Assembly (NCBI RefSeq): GCF_000299915.1
Contig: NZ_AMRI01000033.1
Location: 1 to 40,602 of the forward strand
DNA from: Gallaecimonas xiamenensis 3-C-1
GTDB taxonomy: Bacteria; Pseudomonadota; Gammaproteobacteria; Enterobacterales; Gallaecimonadaceae
DNA: 40,602 nt
Direction of reading: 5' to 3'
The translations under genes and the position numbers were made by a program. The notes under the pieces were generated by a model. That model saw only the letters and a program-made list of their open reading frames with translations, was not told the DNA's origin and did no database searches. Below are positions 6,503 to 17,177 of this stretch, piece after piece (within the stretch, counting starts at the first letter, position 1; each line of letters begins with the position of its first letter).

Positions 6503-7459
6503 TTAACTCATGTCTCGAATAAACTCTTTTCGCATCCATAGCCTATCCGACTTGGCGAAATTACCATCAAAGGTAAATGAAAAATTTCTTTCAATCAAAC
6601 GCTTAGTTTTTCTATCTTCCGTAAAAATCAAGTTATAGCCTTTGTTAATGTCCGAAATAACTACAAACCAAAGTTGTTCATTCGTTGCGTATTTTTCTTG
6701 TATGTATTTAGTCGCAGTACCTGTTAAAAAGTATGTTTCGATTAATTCTTCGGAATCTAACATCTCAAGTTGCCCAATGAAGCAATCTTCACCTTTCCAA
6801 TCGTGAGTTTTTACGTCATTTAGAAGAACATTCTTAAAATCATTCAATAATTGATGTTCAATATGTGAATAGTACTCCGTTATCAATTCCGATTTGAAAA
6901 ATCCCAATTTCTCGATACCAATTTTTGCTTCAATATCCCTGTCAGTTGTTACAAATGCTTTTAAGTTTAATGTGTTGGAGACTATTGCTAAATAAAGCAA
7001 TTTAGCTATCGACTCTGGAAGTTGATGAACTTTTTCAAGCTTGACATATTTTTCCCATATCAATGTTGCACACGAACCTACATGTTTTATGTGCACAAAC
7101 TTGCCAAGTTTATCTTTCCAATATTTTTCAAATCCAAAATGATGGTCATAAATCTCGATGATTTTTTCATGATCAACAAAACTTTCAAAATACTCAGGAT
7201 TGGATATATCAACTAATGCATACTTAAATCTACCCGAACTGGGTAATTCATTCTCAAATAAGTCATTAACTTCGACTTTTACATATTCGGGAATGGTTCC
7301 ATTCATTTTTCCTGTATGACATGCGACTGACTCTCTACCACATAGTCTATGTAAACAACTTAATGCTAAAGAACAAGCGAGAACGTCTATGTCTATATAA
7401 GCAGAACCAGAGGTAACAATTACAGTTTCATTAGTTTCAATAAATTGTGTATTACTCAT
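6503..7459 (-). CDS. DHH-family phosphoesterase, type II inorganic pyrophosphatase-like
   Basis: The protein resembles manganese-dependent family II pyrophosphatases. Motifs are a modified first block SAYIDIDVLA (Asp23, Asp25), ALVDIS (Asp84), the DHH signature YDHHFGF with DHH at 105-107, and VGSCATLIWE (127-136) matching the VGSTAT block. A C-terminal DHHA2-like part follows with VSNTLNLKAFVTTDRD. The usual length is about 305-320 residues, so it is complete. The likely reaction is hydrolysis of pyrophosphate, such as that released by the NadM-like enzyme, or of a small dinucleotide. The start overlaps the preceding reading frame by eight bases; I see no good ribosome binding site, which favours coupling. 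Confidence 0.7.
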   Translation of the reverse strand: MSNTQFIETNETVIVTSGSAYIDIDVLACSLALSCLHRLCGRESVACHTGKMNGTIPEYVKVEVNDLFENELPSSGRFKYALVDISNPEYFESFVDHEKIIEIYDHHFGFEKYWKDKLGKFVHIKHVGSCATLIWEKYVKLEKVHQLPESIAKLLYLAIVSNTLNLKAFVTTDRDIEAKIGIEKLGFFKSELITEYYSHIEHQLLNDFKNVLLNDVKTHDWKGEDCFIGQLEMLDSEELIETYFLTGTATKYIQEKYATNEQLWFVVISDINKGYNLIFTEDRKTKRLIERNFSFTFDGNFAKSDRLWMRKEFIRDMS

Positions 7460-7700
7460 AATTATTAATTAGCTTATCTAGCCCCAATTTGTCAGCGAAA
7501 CTCTTGTTTCTTATGTGTGCTCTTTTTGCCATATCAGATAATCTAATTACTTCAAGTCTCATATCTGCAATCACACTGCGATCATTCTTTTTTACAGCTC
7601 GAATTGGAATAGAATCTCTATACCAAGAACCAGTAACTGATTCTTCATACTCATTCAGATCAGCTTCATTGAATATTTTTCCACCAATGACATATCTCAA
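7452..7700 (-). CDS. Short open frame, C-terminal end of a decayed nuclease gene
   Basis: An 82-residue open frame with a possible TTG start overlaps the next gene by eight bases. Its ending, LEVIRLSDMAKRAHIRNKSFADKLGL, fits the C-terminal pattern (hydrophobic-Glu-Val-Ile, Ala-x-x-Arg-Asn, Phe-x-x-Lys-Leu-Gly-Leu) of PD-(D/E)XK domains in some ATPase-nuclease defence proteins. Read with the frame above it, it is best seen as the last part of that broken gene rather than an independent small protein. It may still be translated and keep ribosomes flowing into the DHH gene. Confidence 0.4.
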   Translation of the reverse strand: MRYVIGGKIFNEADLNEYEESVTGSWYRDSIPIRAVKKNDRSVIADMRLEVIRLSDMAKRAHIRNKSFADKLGLDKLINNYE

Positions 7701-8085
7701 CTTTTACCTGACCATAATTCGCAATTAGTTGGCAATATATTGGCATCTGCTGGAGGTAATCGGCTAGATCTGTTTCTGGTTATTTAAACTCTACCACGAT
7801 GCATTTTCCTTCGTCAGAAAATAGAAAGACATAAGGTCTACGATCTGGCTTAAACTCCATCCCTTTCATTTCCTCTAAAGCTTCGGGAGCAATAACTGGT
7901 CTGCCATCTTTGAGCTCCATCTTGGTAAATTGTGTTTCAGAAAACCCATCAAAATTAACAATTTATTCGTCCAACACCCAAAGATTATTTATGCCTGAAC
8001 TAGTTTTTCCTTTTAAATATGAACATCATAAATGATGCTTCCTCGATCTCTGCTTTTCCTTTGGGTATTTCTTTGATTTGTACAT
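7452..8085 (-). pseudogene. Decayed C-terminal region of a PD-(D/E)XK nuclease-type protein
   Basis: Reading the minus strand from about 8085, coding-like blocks appear in order: GINNLWVLDE, a TAA at 7963-7965, IVNFDGFSETQFTKMELKDG, PDRRPYVFLFSDEGKCIVV followed by EFK, a TAA at 7780-7782, PETDLADYLQQMPIYCQLIA, then a frameshift near 7700 into the 82-residue frame. NLWxLDE and the PD...VVEFK blocks match my memory of the C-terminal nuclease domain of HSP90-like ATPase-nucleases. There the residue after LDE and after EFK is usually Arg, the exact places of the two stops. Another frameshift lies near 8000 in an A-rich stretch. The 5' part is missing and adjoins the element end at 8121. Confidence 0.5.
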
Positions 8086-8120
8086 CTAGCTAATTTTTCA
8101 GTATCTTGCTCAAAAGTAAA

Positions 8121-8136
8121 AAAGGACACCCATCTG
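8121..8136 (-). repeat. Element left-end motif upstream of truncated transposase
   Basis: AAAGGACACCCATCTG repeats the left end of the complete element (909-922) and is the inverse complement of the right-end motif. It marks the boundary between the AT-rich island and the transposase fragment at 8197. A related sequence, AAAGGACATCCACTTCT, lies at 8541-8557 in the same orientation, at the point where the transposase frame breaks. Confidence 0.7.
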
Positions 8137-8196
8137 TTTATACAGGAATTCGTTAGCGGTCTAGGCTTAAAGCTCATTAGCTAAAGGATTAGCGTC

Positions 8197-8559
8197 ATGA
8201 CCCGCCCGCACTCTGAACTGGTATCGATTAACGACACGCCTTACTACCACTGCATTTGCCGCTGTGTTCGCCGCGCCTTTCTCTGTGGCAAAGACAACCT
8301 CACTGGCCAGGACTTCAGTCACCGCAAAGCCTGGGTGATGGACCGGCTGAAGGTGTTGCAATCTGTCTTTACCATTGAGCTTTGTGCCTATGCGGTGATG
8401 TCCAATCATTACCATCTGGTGGTGCATGCGGATGCCAAAGCCGCAGCGGCGGTGGACGATGACGCGGTGATGGCTCGCTGGGAGGTGCTGTTTTCTTTGC
8501 CACTCCTCATTAGCCGGTACCTGGCTGGCAAGCTAAGAACAAAGGACATCCACTTCTAA
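8197..8559 (+). pseudogene. Transposase N-terminal fragment (about 113 residues)
   Basis: The frame begins MTRPHSELVSINDTPYYHCI and matches the first 113 residues of the intact transposase with scattered substitutions (Ser11Ile-type changes, Glu to Asp), including NHYHLVVHA. It diverges after GKL at about 8536 and ends in an unrelated short tail at 8559. A ribosome site AAAGGA precedes the ATG. The HUH motif survives, but the C-terminal half is missing. It is more diverged from the intact copy than the fragments at the left of the window, so it is probably an older insertion. With the copies at 1-3156 it brackets the AT-rich operon. Confidence 0.8.
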
Positions 8560-9329
8560 ACTTTTATAAAATCAAAACCCCAACGAAGCCACCCGCTCTT
8601 GGAGCCCCTTTAAGTAAAGCGCCTTTACGCCAGGAGCGTGAGCTGACGCGAGACAGGGATGTCGAGCGAGCGGAGGACGCGTCGGGAACCGTACGCAGCG
8701 GTCAGCGGCAAGCGACTAGAGGAAAGGACATCGCGTAACGCCGGGGCGGTGCCTTTGGGCACTTTGTGCGAAAACAAAGTGCCTCGCCCGCCGGGGCGAG
8801 TCCCGGCATTTAAACGAACAACAAGGAAGCTAGCAGCCTGCAAAATCCGCAACGCGCTAATGGAAACCTGACCAAACCAAAACCCACGCTACCGCCCTTG
8901 GGTGTGGTCCCCAAAATCCCTTTGCTTATTCCCGGCAGTCCTTGCCACTCCATTAAGCATTCACATAAACGCAACTTAAACCACCATAACCACATCAAGG
9001 TTACGGGTAAACCGCTTGGCATCAAAAATTGGCAAAAAAGTGATACGCCTAACCTGAGTCAAAAGAGCAATATCGAAGCCCACGCTTTTGACGCCCGTTA
9101 AGTGCAGCGCTTTGCTGGAGGGAGTGAAGGGGCAGCTGAGACAGGGATGCGAAGGGGCCGCCTAGGTGCAGGTGAGTACGCGTCGGGGCGAAGCTTGTAT
9201 GTCGAAGCACAGCTTCGATGCTGCTGAGCGCGAGCACAGGACGTGCGAGCCGGAAGGAGCCGCCATGGAAGGCTGACAACAGCGAGCACTTTGACAGCTA
9301 CCCACAAAGAAAACGAACCCTCCCTCACC
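8560..9329. other. Non-coding region with structured repeats, about 770 bases
   Basis: No convincing gene is present; the open frames here are short, arginine-rich and lack family features. The region holds a two-copy repeat: GAGACAGGGATG at 8650-8661 with ACGCGTCGGG at 8677-8686, and again at 9138-9149 and 9178-9187. It also holds a nested hairpin structure at 8740-8807 and a perfect 7-base-pair hairpin TCGAAGC/GCTTCGA at 9202-9218. Such units are typical of dispersed intergenic repeats. The middle part (8870-9060) is less GC-rich and shows no feature I can name. Confidence 0.55.
8740..8807. repeat. Nested hairpins, potential three-way junction
   Basis: An outer stem GCCGGG (8740-8745) with CCCGGC (8802-8807) encloses two adjacent perfect hairpins: GGCACTTTGT/ACAAAGTGCC (8758-8767 with 8774-8783, loop GCGAAA) and TCGCCC/GGGCGA (8784-8789 with 8794-8799). 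The combination would fold into a branched structure in RNA or single-stranded DNA. It could be a REP/BIME-like repeat recognised by a HUH transposase, or an RNA element; only the pairing is directly visible. Confidence 0.5.
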
Positions 9330-9356
9330 AAAAAAGCCGCTTAACGCGGCTTTTTT
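9330..9356. terminator. Bidirectional rho-independent terminator after metH
   Basis: AAAAAAGCCGC and GCGGCTTTTTT pair perfectly around the loop TTAAC. On the minus strand the T run follows the stem six bases after the metH stop codon, so it ends the metH transcript; the symmetry allows use from the other side too. Confidence 0.85.
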
Positions 9357-9361
9357 GTCAC

Positions 9362-13015
<3,654 letters not shown>

Positions 13016-13026
13016 CGGACACCATT

Positions 13027-13050
13027 GGACGTTTATACGTTTGGACGGCC
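13027..13050. promoter_or_regulatory. Putative MetJ operator (three tandem met boxes)
   Basis: Three contiguous 8-mers, GGACGTTT, ATACGTTT and GGACGGCC, sit 12 to 35 bases upstream of the metH start. Against the met-box consensus AGACGTCT they match at 6, 6 and 5 positions. Tandem 8-base spacing is how MetJ dimers bind cooperatively. The site lies within the 70-base gap between metH and the divergent adenosyltransferase gene, so it could affect both. No metJ gene is in the window. Confidence 0.45.
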
Positions 13051-13085
13051 ATAATACGCAAATTGGCAAAAAACAGGTAGCCCTA

Positions 13086-13667
13086 ATGTCCCACCAAGAG
13101 CGCCAACAGCGGCTCAAAGAAAAGGTCGACGCCCGTATCGAGGCCGCCACAGATGAGAAAGGCATCCTGCTGGTGTTAACCGGCAACGGCAAAGGCAAAT
13201 CCACCGCCGCTTTTGGCACAGTGTGCCGGGCCGTGGGCCATGGCCAAACGGCAGCCGTGGCGCAGTTTATAAAAGGTAGCTGGGCCTGCGGCGAGCGCGA
13301 CCTGTTACAGAGCCACGGCGTACCCTTCGCGGTAATGGCCACCGGCTTTACCTGGGAAACCCAGAGCCGCGAGCTGGATATGGCCGCCGCCCAAAAGGTG
13401 TGGGATGACGCCAAGGCCTGGCTTAAAGACCCGGCTATTAACCTCGTTGTGCTGGACGAGCTTACCTACATGCTGAGCTATGACTACCTCAATATCGACG
13501 AGGTGCTGGAGGCCATTGCCAACCGCCCTGCCCTGCAGCATGTGGTGGTGACCGGCCGAGGCGCCCACCGCCGCCTTGTGGAGATGGCCGATACGGTGTC
13601 GGAGATTCGCCCGGTCAAACACGCCTTTGACGCCGGCATCAAGGCCCAGCTCGGCCTTGATTACTGA
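13086..13667 (+). CDS. cobO: Cob(I)yrinic acid a,c-diamide adenosyltransferase (BtuR/CobO)
   Basis: The enzyme moves the 5'-deoxyadenosyl group of ATP onto reduced corrinoids, giving adenosylcobalamin. Its 193 residues match BtuR/CobO (about 196 in E. coli). Visible are the P-loop [13 protein letters not shown] near residues 32-44, the [16 protein letters not shown] block, the Walker-B-like [10 protein letters not shown], and the [17 protein letters not shown] block near the C-terminus. The frame extends upstream into metH antisense, but the ATG at 13086 has CAGGTAG nine bases before it and gives the family length. It stands alone, divergent from metH, and ends at a strong terminator. The E. 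coli name is btuR. Confidence 0.93.
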   Translation: MSHQERQQRLKEKVDARIEAATDEKGILLVLTGNGKGKSTAAFGTVCRAVGHGQTAAVAQFIKGSWACGERDLLQSHGVPFAVMATGFTWETQSRELDMAAAQKVWDDAKAWLKDPAINLVVLDELTYMLSYDYLNIDEVLEAIANRPALQHVVVTGRGAHRRLVEMADTVSEIRPVKHAFDAGIKAQLGLDY

Positions 13668-13668
13668 T

Positions 13669-13698
13669 AAAAAAGCCCCGCTAGAGCGGGGCTTTTTT
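13669..13698. terminator. Bidirectional terminator between cobO and the flavin reductase gene
   Basis: Perfect stem GCCCCGC/GCGGGGC (13675-13681 with 13686-13692) with loop TAGA, flanked by A6 and T6, lies two bases after the cobO stop and touches the stop of the converging gene. It can serve both transcripts. Confidence 0.9.
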
Positions 13699-14312
13699 CA
13701 GGGGCGAAAGAGCTGGAATTTAAGCGTTTCGCTGATGGTGAAGTAATCGGCCGGGCCGCCACCGCGAAGGGCCGGCTGGGCGGCGGCGGTGTCGAAGATG
13801 CCGTCTTTTAAGAGGCTTTTGTCGATATGCACCCCTACCACTTCCCCCAGCACCAGCCAGCTGTCTACCGCTTCCCCTGCCGCCGTGGTGAGCTGGATGC
13901 ATTGGCTGAGCTTGCACTCAAAGGCTACCGGGGTCTCGGCCACATGGGGCACGGCGACCACGCTTGAGGCCTTGGGGGTCAGCCCCGCTAGCTGAAATTC
14001 GTCCACCTCCGGGCCGACGCCGGCGCAGGTTTGGTTCATTTTTTCTGCCAGGGGCTTGGTGACCAGGTTCCAGCAAAACTCGCCGGTCTCTTGGATGTTG
14101 TTGAGGCTGTCTTTGGCGCCGATGCTGGCAAAGCCGATGATGGGCGGCACGTAGTTAAAGGCGTTGAAAAAACTGTAGGGCGCCAGGTTCAGCACGCCGC
14201 CTCCACTTTGGCTGGAGATCCAGCCGATGGGCCGAGGCGCGATGATGGCGTTAAAAGGGTCGTGGGGCAGGCCGTGGCCTTTGGTGGGTTCGTAGAAATG
14301 ACGATCGGACAT
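13698..14312 (-). CDS. Flavin reductase-like FMN-binding protein (DIM6/NTAB family)
   Basis: The protein (204 residues from the ATG at 14312) has the split-barrel flavin reductase-like fold. The family blocks FNAIIAPRPIGWISSQ, LNLAPYSFFNAFNYVPPIIG and DSLNNIQETGEFCWNLV are present in order. Members bind FMN and reduce it with NAD(P)H or act as flavoproteins on unknown substrates. A longer in-frame start exists upstream at 14372, but it would overlap csaA; MSDRHFYEPTKGHGLPHDPF fits the family start. It lies 14 bases downstream of csaA and is probably co-transcribed. The exact reaction cannot be read from the sequence. Confidence 0.8.
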   Translation of the reverse strand: MSDRHFYEPTKGHGLPHDPFNAIIAPRPIGWISSQSGGGVLNLAPYSFFNAFNYVPPIIGFASIGAKDSLNNIQETGEFCWNLVTKPLAEKMNQTCAGVGPEVDEFQLAGLTPKASSVVAVPHVAETPVAFECKLSQCIQLTTAAGEAVDSWLVLGEVVGVHIDKSLLKDGIFDTAAAQPALRGGGPADYFTISETLKFQLFRP

Positions 14313-14326
14313 CTGACACTCGTTAT

Positions 14327-14665
14327 TTACAGCAGGCGGGTGCCCAGCGGCACGGTTTTGTCGGGTATGCACAGGGCCACGGCGCCGTTCTGGTCATGAA
14401 AGCCGGTCACCAGGCATTCGGACATCAAAGGCCCTATCTGTTTTTTCGGAAAATTGACCACAGCCACCACCTGGCGGCCCACCAGTTCTTCGGGCTGGTA
14501 GTGGTCGGTGATCTGCGCCGAGGACTTTCGCACCCCCAGCTCAGGGCCGAAATCCACGTGCAGCACATAAGCCGGTTTGCGGGCTTCTTTGAAAGGCTCG
14601 GCAGCCACTACCTGCCCTACCCTCAGTTCGACTTTTAAAAAGTCCTCAAAGCCGATGGTTTCCAT
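14327..14665 (-). CDS. csaA: CsaA/YgjH-type tRNA-binding protein
   Basis: This 112-residue OB-fold protein matches the CsaA family, which binds tRNA and has been described as having chaperone-like activity. The conserved blocks are FLKVELRVGQVVAAEPF, ARKPAYVLHVDFGPELGVR, KSSAQITDHYQPEELVGRQV, VVNFPKKQIGPLMSECLV and the closing PDKTVPLGTRLL. Length is right for the family (about 110). The start has AGGGAG eight bases upstream. It heads a two-gene unit with the flavin reductase-like gene. Confidence 0.9.
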   Translation of the reverse strand: METIGFEDFLKVELRVGQVVAAEPFKEARKPAYVLHVDFGPELGVRKSSAQITDHYQPEELVGRQVVAVVNFPKKQIGPLMSECLVTGFHDQNGAVALCIPDKTVPLGTRLL

Positions 14666-14967
14666 CAGAACGACTCCCTGGTGCCAGGCCGGCCTCTGCC
14701 GGTTGGCCCTGTTGCTGGCAGTTACAGGATTTCACTATACGCATCAACAGCTTGGTTTTTGAAGTCTGAGCGGGGCACCATTTTGAAAAAAGATCACAGC
14801 CTGGGTGGTTAATTTTCATGCTACTGCCAGAAATGGGCTATAGCTTAACCTTGCGCGTTATGTGTTCAGGGAAGGCCGACAGAGTTTGGGATCCCGCGCC
14901 TTTCCCGCCGCTGCGCGTTGCTGTCGGGCCTTGCCCGTCTCCCCCACACTACCTTTGAGGACACACC
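14666..14967. other. Divergent intergenic region between csaA and the phasin-like gene
   Basis: About 300 bases without a gene. It must hold the promoters of csaA (leftward) and the phasin-like gene (rightward). I see AT-rich stretches around 14770-14855 that could contain them but no pair of boxes with good spacing, and no clear operator. Confidence 0.4.
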
Positions 14968-15537
14968 ATGAACGCTTTTAAAGCGGAAGACTTTGTCGAC
15001 CCCAGCCTGACCCAGGCCCTGGCCGAGTGGAAGGACTTTTACAGCCATTCCCTGACCAAGGGCTTTGATCTGTTCAACGCCTATGCCCCCATCAAGGACG
15101 CGGTGCAAGCCAGCGAGACCTTCCTGGCCAGCGTCAAGGACCTGAACTGGAAGCCGGACCTGGACGGCTTCGCCAAGGCCCCGGCCCTGGACAGCGAGGC
15201 CCTGGCGGAACTGACCGAGCTGCAAAACAGCAGCACCGCCAAGCTCTGGGACCATTACAACCAGTCCCTCAAGGCCACCCAGGCCTATGGGGAATCCCTG
15301 GTGGCCCTGGCCAAGGAGCCGAAAACGCCCCAGGTAATGATGGCCGGCTACCTGAGCTCCACCTTGGACGCCGTCAAGCAGTACCAGGCCGGGCTAAACG
15401 CCCAGTTGGCCACCCTGAGCGAGATCCAGGGGGCTTATAAGGGCTGGTTTGAAAAGGCCTGCCTGGACAAGAGCAGCCCGGCTCCCGCCAAGGCCCCGGC
15501 CAAGGCAGCCGCCAAAAAGGAACCGGCCACCGCTTAA
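14968..15537 (+). CDS. Phasin-like protein with Ala/Lys/Pro-rich tail
   Basis: The 189-residue protein is helical and lacks cysteine-rich or catalytic motifs. A central amphipathic, coiled-coil-like part (about 20-165) with SASVKDL-type and LNAQLATLSEIQGAYKGWF helices resembles phasins, small proteins that coat polyhydroxyalkanoate granules. The C-terminus (about 170-189) is PAPAKAPAKAAAKKEPATA, a short version of the Ala-Lys-Pro tails of PhaF-like proteins. GAGG lies nine bases before the ATG and a terminator follows, so it is a single gene. No PHA synthase is nearby, but a 3-hydroxybutyrate dehydrogenase occurs at the right end of the window. The family assignment is moderate because phasins are weakly conserved. 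Confidence 0.55.
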   Translation: MNAFKAEDFVDPSLTQALAEWKDFYSHSLTKGFDLFNAYAPIKDAVQASETFLASVKDLNWKPDLDGFAKAPALDSEALAELTELQNSSTAKLWDHYNQSLKATQAYGESLVALAKEPKTPQVMMAGYLSSTLDAVKQYQAGLNAQLATLSEIQGAYKGWFEKACLDKSSPAPAKAPAKAAAKKEPATA

Positions 15538-15553
15538 GGGCAAAGGCCCATTG

Positions 15554-15579
15554 AAAAAGGCGCCCTTGGCGCCTTTTTT
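15554..15579. terminator. Bidirectional terminator after the phasin-like gene
   Basis: A5 then GGCGCC (15559-15564), loop CTT, GGCGCC (15568-15573) and T6. It separates the phasin-like gene from the converging DUF1304 gene, whose stop follows at 15581. Confidence 0.88.
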
Positions 15580-15580
15580 G

Positions 15581-15937
15581 TTACCAGCCAGCTCCCAGGC
15601 TGATAAGGGCCAGGGCTGCCGGCAGGGCCTGCACGAACAGGATCTTGCGGCTGGCGGTCAGGGCACCATAGACCCCCGCCACCAGCACACAGCCGAGGAA
15701 GAAGCCCAGTACCCCAAGACCTGCCGCTCCCAGCCACAGGCCCCACACCAGGCCGGCGGCCAAGAAGCCGTTGTAGAGCCCTTGGTTGGCGGCCAACACC
15801 TTGGTCTGGGCGGCCTGCTCGGCGCTCATGCCAAAGGCGCGGCGCCCGGCAGGCTTGTCCCAAAGGAACATTTCCAGCACCAAGATGTAACCATGAATGG
15901 CCGCCACCAGGGCCGCCAGCAGTTGGGTTATCAGCAT
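15581..15937 (-). CDS. DUF1304 family membrane protein
   Basis: A 118-residue integral membrane protein with four likely helices (about 4-24, 49-71, 74-93 and 97-116). The family pattern is visible: HGYILVLEMFLWDKPAGRRAF near residues 15-35, followed by LAANQGLYNGFLAAGL. The function of DUF1304 is unknown. AGGAGA precedes the ATG. It is the third gene of a tight operon after a LysE-type exporter and an acetyltransferase, with a 10-base gap. Confidence 0.85.
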   Translation of the reverse strand: MLITQLLAALVAAIHGYILVLEMFLWDKPAGRRAFGMSAEQAAQTKVLAANQGLYNGFLAAGLVWGLWLGAAGLGVLGFFLGCVLVAGVYGALTASRKILFVQALPAALALISLGAGW

Positions 15938-15947
15938 GTCTTCTCCT

Positions 15948-16469
15948 TTAGCCGTCCACCGGCTGGGCCGGGGTGTCCAGGGTCAATTGGTAAAAAGCCA
16001 AGTCCAGCCAGCGGCCGAATTTGAAGGCCACCTCCGTCAAGGTGCCGGCGTGGACAAAGCCCAGTTTGAGGTGCAGGGCCTTGCTGGCTTCGTTGGCCGC
16101 ATCTATGCCCCCCACCAGCACGTGGTATTGCTGGCCCCGGGCCGCGTCGATAATGGCCTTGAGCAGCACCTTGCCAAGGCCTTTGCCCCTGTGGCCCGGG
16201 TGCAGGTAGAGGGAGTGTTCCACCGTGTACTTGTTGGCGGGCCTGGGCCGAAAGGGGCCGTAACTGGCAAAGCCCATCAGGGCGCCGCTGTCGTCTTCCA
16301 GGCCCAGCACCGGGTATTGGTGGGCGGCCTTGTCGGCAAACCACTGGTCCATGTCAGCCTGGGTGCGGGGCTGGTAATCGTAGAGGGCGGTGGAGTGCAG
16401 TATGGCGTCGTTGAAGATGGCCAGTATGGCGTCGCCGTGGCGAGCCTGGGTGCAATGGATGAGTTTCAT
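15948..16469 (-). CDS. mnaT: GNAT acetyltransferase, MnaT/phosphinothricin acetyltransferase-like
   Basis: The protein (173 residues) acetylates an amino group using acetyl-CoA. It closely follows E. coli MnaT (YncA), which acts on L-methionine and related amino acids and their sulfone or sulfoximine analogues: TVEHSLYLHPGHRGKGLGK holds the CoA loop, then GGIDAANEASKALHLKLGF, and the end FKFGRWLDLAFYQLTLD is a family signature. A longer frame runs upstream, but the ATG at 16469 follows the LysE stop by one base (TGATATG), giving coupled translation and the right length. Pairing with an amino-acid exporter suggests joint detoxification or removal of an amino-acid-like compound. Confidence 0.8.
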   Translation of the reverse strand: MKLIHCTQARHGDAILAIFNDAILHSTALYDYQPRTQADMDQWFADKAAHQYPVLGLEDDSGALMGFASYGPFRPRPANKYTVEHSLYLHPGHRGKGLGKVLLKAIIDAARGQQYHVLVGGIDAANEASKALHLKLGFVHAGTLTEVAFKFGRWLDLAFYQLTLDTPAQPVDG

Positions 16470-16470
16470 A

Positions 16471-17103
16471 TCAGTGATTGTCCGACAAGGCCAGGCGAGC
16501 CCCCAGGCCCAAAAACAGCGCCCCCATGCTGCGGCCCAGCCACAGGGCCAGGCGCTGGCTGGCCTTGACCTTGCTGCTGGCGTAGGCGGTAAAGAGCTCC
16601 AGGCCATGGCACCAGAGCATGCCGTTGAGGTTAAACACCAGCCCCAGGAACACGAAGGCCAGGGCCTTGTCCGGGGCGTCGGGGCGGATGAACTGGGGCA
16701 CAAAGGCCAAAAAGAACAGGGCCACTTTGGGGTTGAGCACATTGGTTAAAAAGCCCTGGGCAAAGGTACGCGCCAAGCGCTGTGGCTTGAGGGCATGGGG
16801 CTGGGCCTTTTCCCTGCCTTTGGCCAGCAGCATGCTCAGGCCCATATACAGCAGGTAACAGGCCCCCAGCAACTTGACCAGGGTGAAGGCGGTAGCCGAG
16901 GTGGCCAGCAGCGCCGACAGCCCCAGGGCCGCCGCCAGTATATGCACCAGGGTGCCGGCGCCTATGCCAAGGGCCGCCGCCGATCCGGCCCGCCAACCCT
17001 GGCTGGCGCTGCGGGCCATGATCAACAGGGAATCGGGCCCGGGGATCATATTGAGCAGCAGCCCCGACAGCATAAACAGCAGCAGATCTTGGGTACCTAA
17101 CAT
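16471..17103 (-). CDS. LysE/RhtB family amino-acid exporter
   Basis: A 210-residue protein with six likely membrane helices. The N-terminus FMLSGLLLNMIPGPDSLLIM carries the family NxxPGPD signature, and the middle GFLTNVLNPKVALFFLAFVP is the second conserved block. Such proteins export amino acids such as homoserine, threonine or lysine. It is the first gene of the LysE-GNAT-DUF1304 operon, and the following acetyltransferase is translationally coupled to it. The substrate is not predictable beyond the hint from that partner. Confidence 0.9.
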   Translation of the reverse strand: MLGTQDLLLFMLSGLLLNMIPGPDSLLIMARSASQGWRAGSAAALGIGAGTLVHILAAALGLSALLATSATAFTLVKLLGACYLLYMGLSMLLAKGREKAQPHALKPQRLARTFAQGFLTNVLNPKVALFFLAFVPQFIRPDAPDKALAFVFLGLVFNLNGMLWCHGLELFTAYASSKVKASQRLALWLGRSMGALFLGLGARLALSDNH

Positions 17104-17177
17104 GGCGAGGGTAGCTCCGCAGGGGGAAGTGAGACACTATGACAATGAAGCACAAGGCTTATCAAGGACTTCACATC

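Noticed and set aside
8659-8871. 70-residue arginine-rich frame in the intergenic region
   Set aside because: It runs through the nested hairpins and the repeat, has no ribosome site or domain, and looks like repeat DNA read as protein.
13016-13085. Cobalamin riboswitch before metH or cobO
   Set aside because: The gap is only 70 bases, too short for a B12 riboswitch of about 200 bases, and no B12-box-like sequence is seen.
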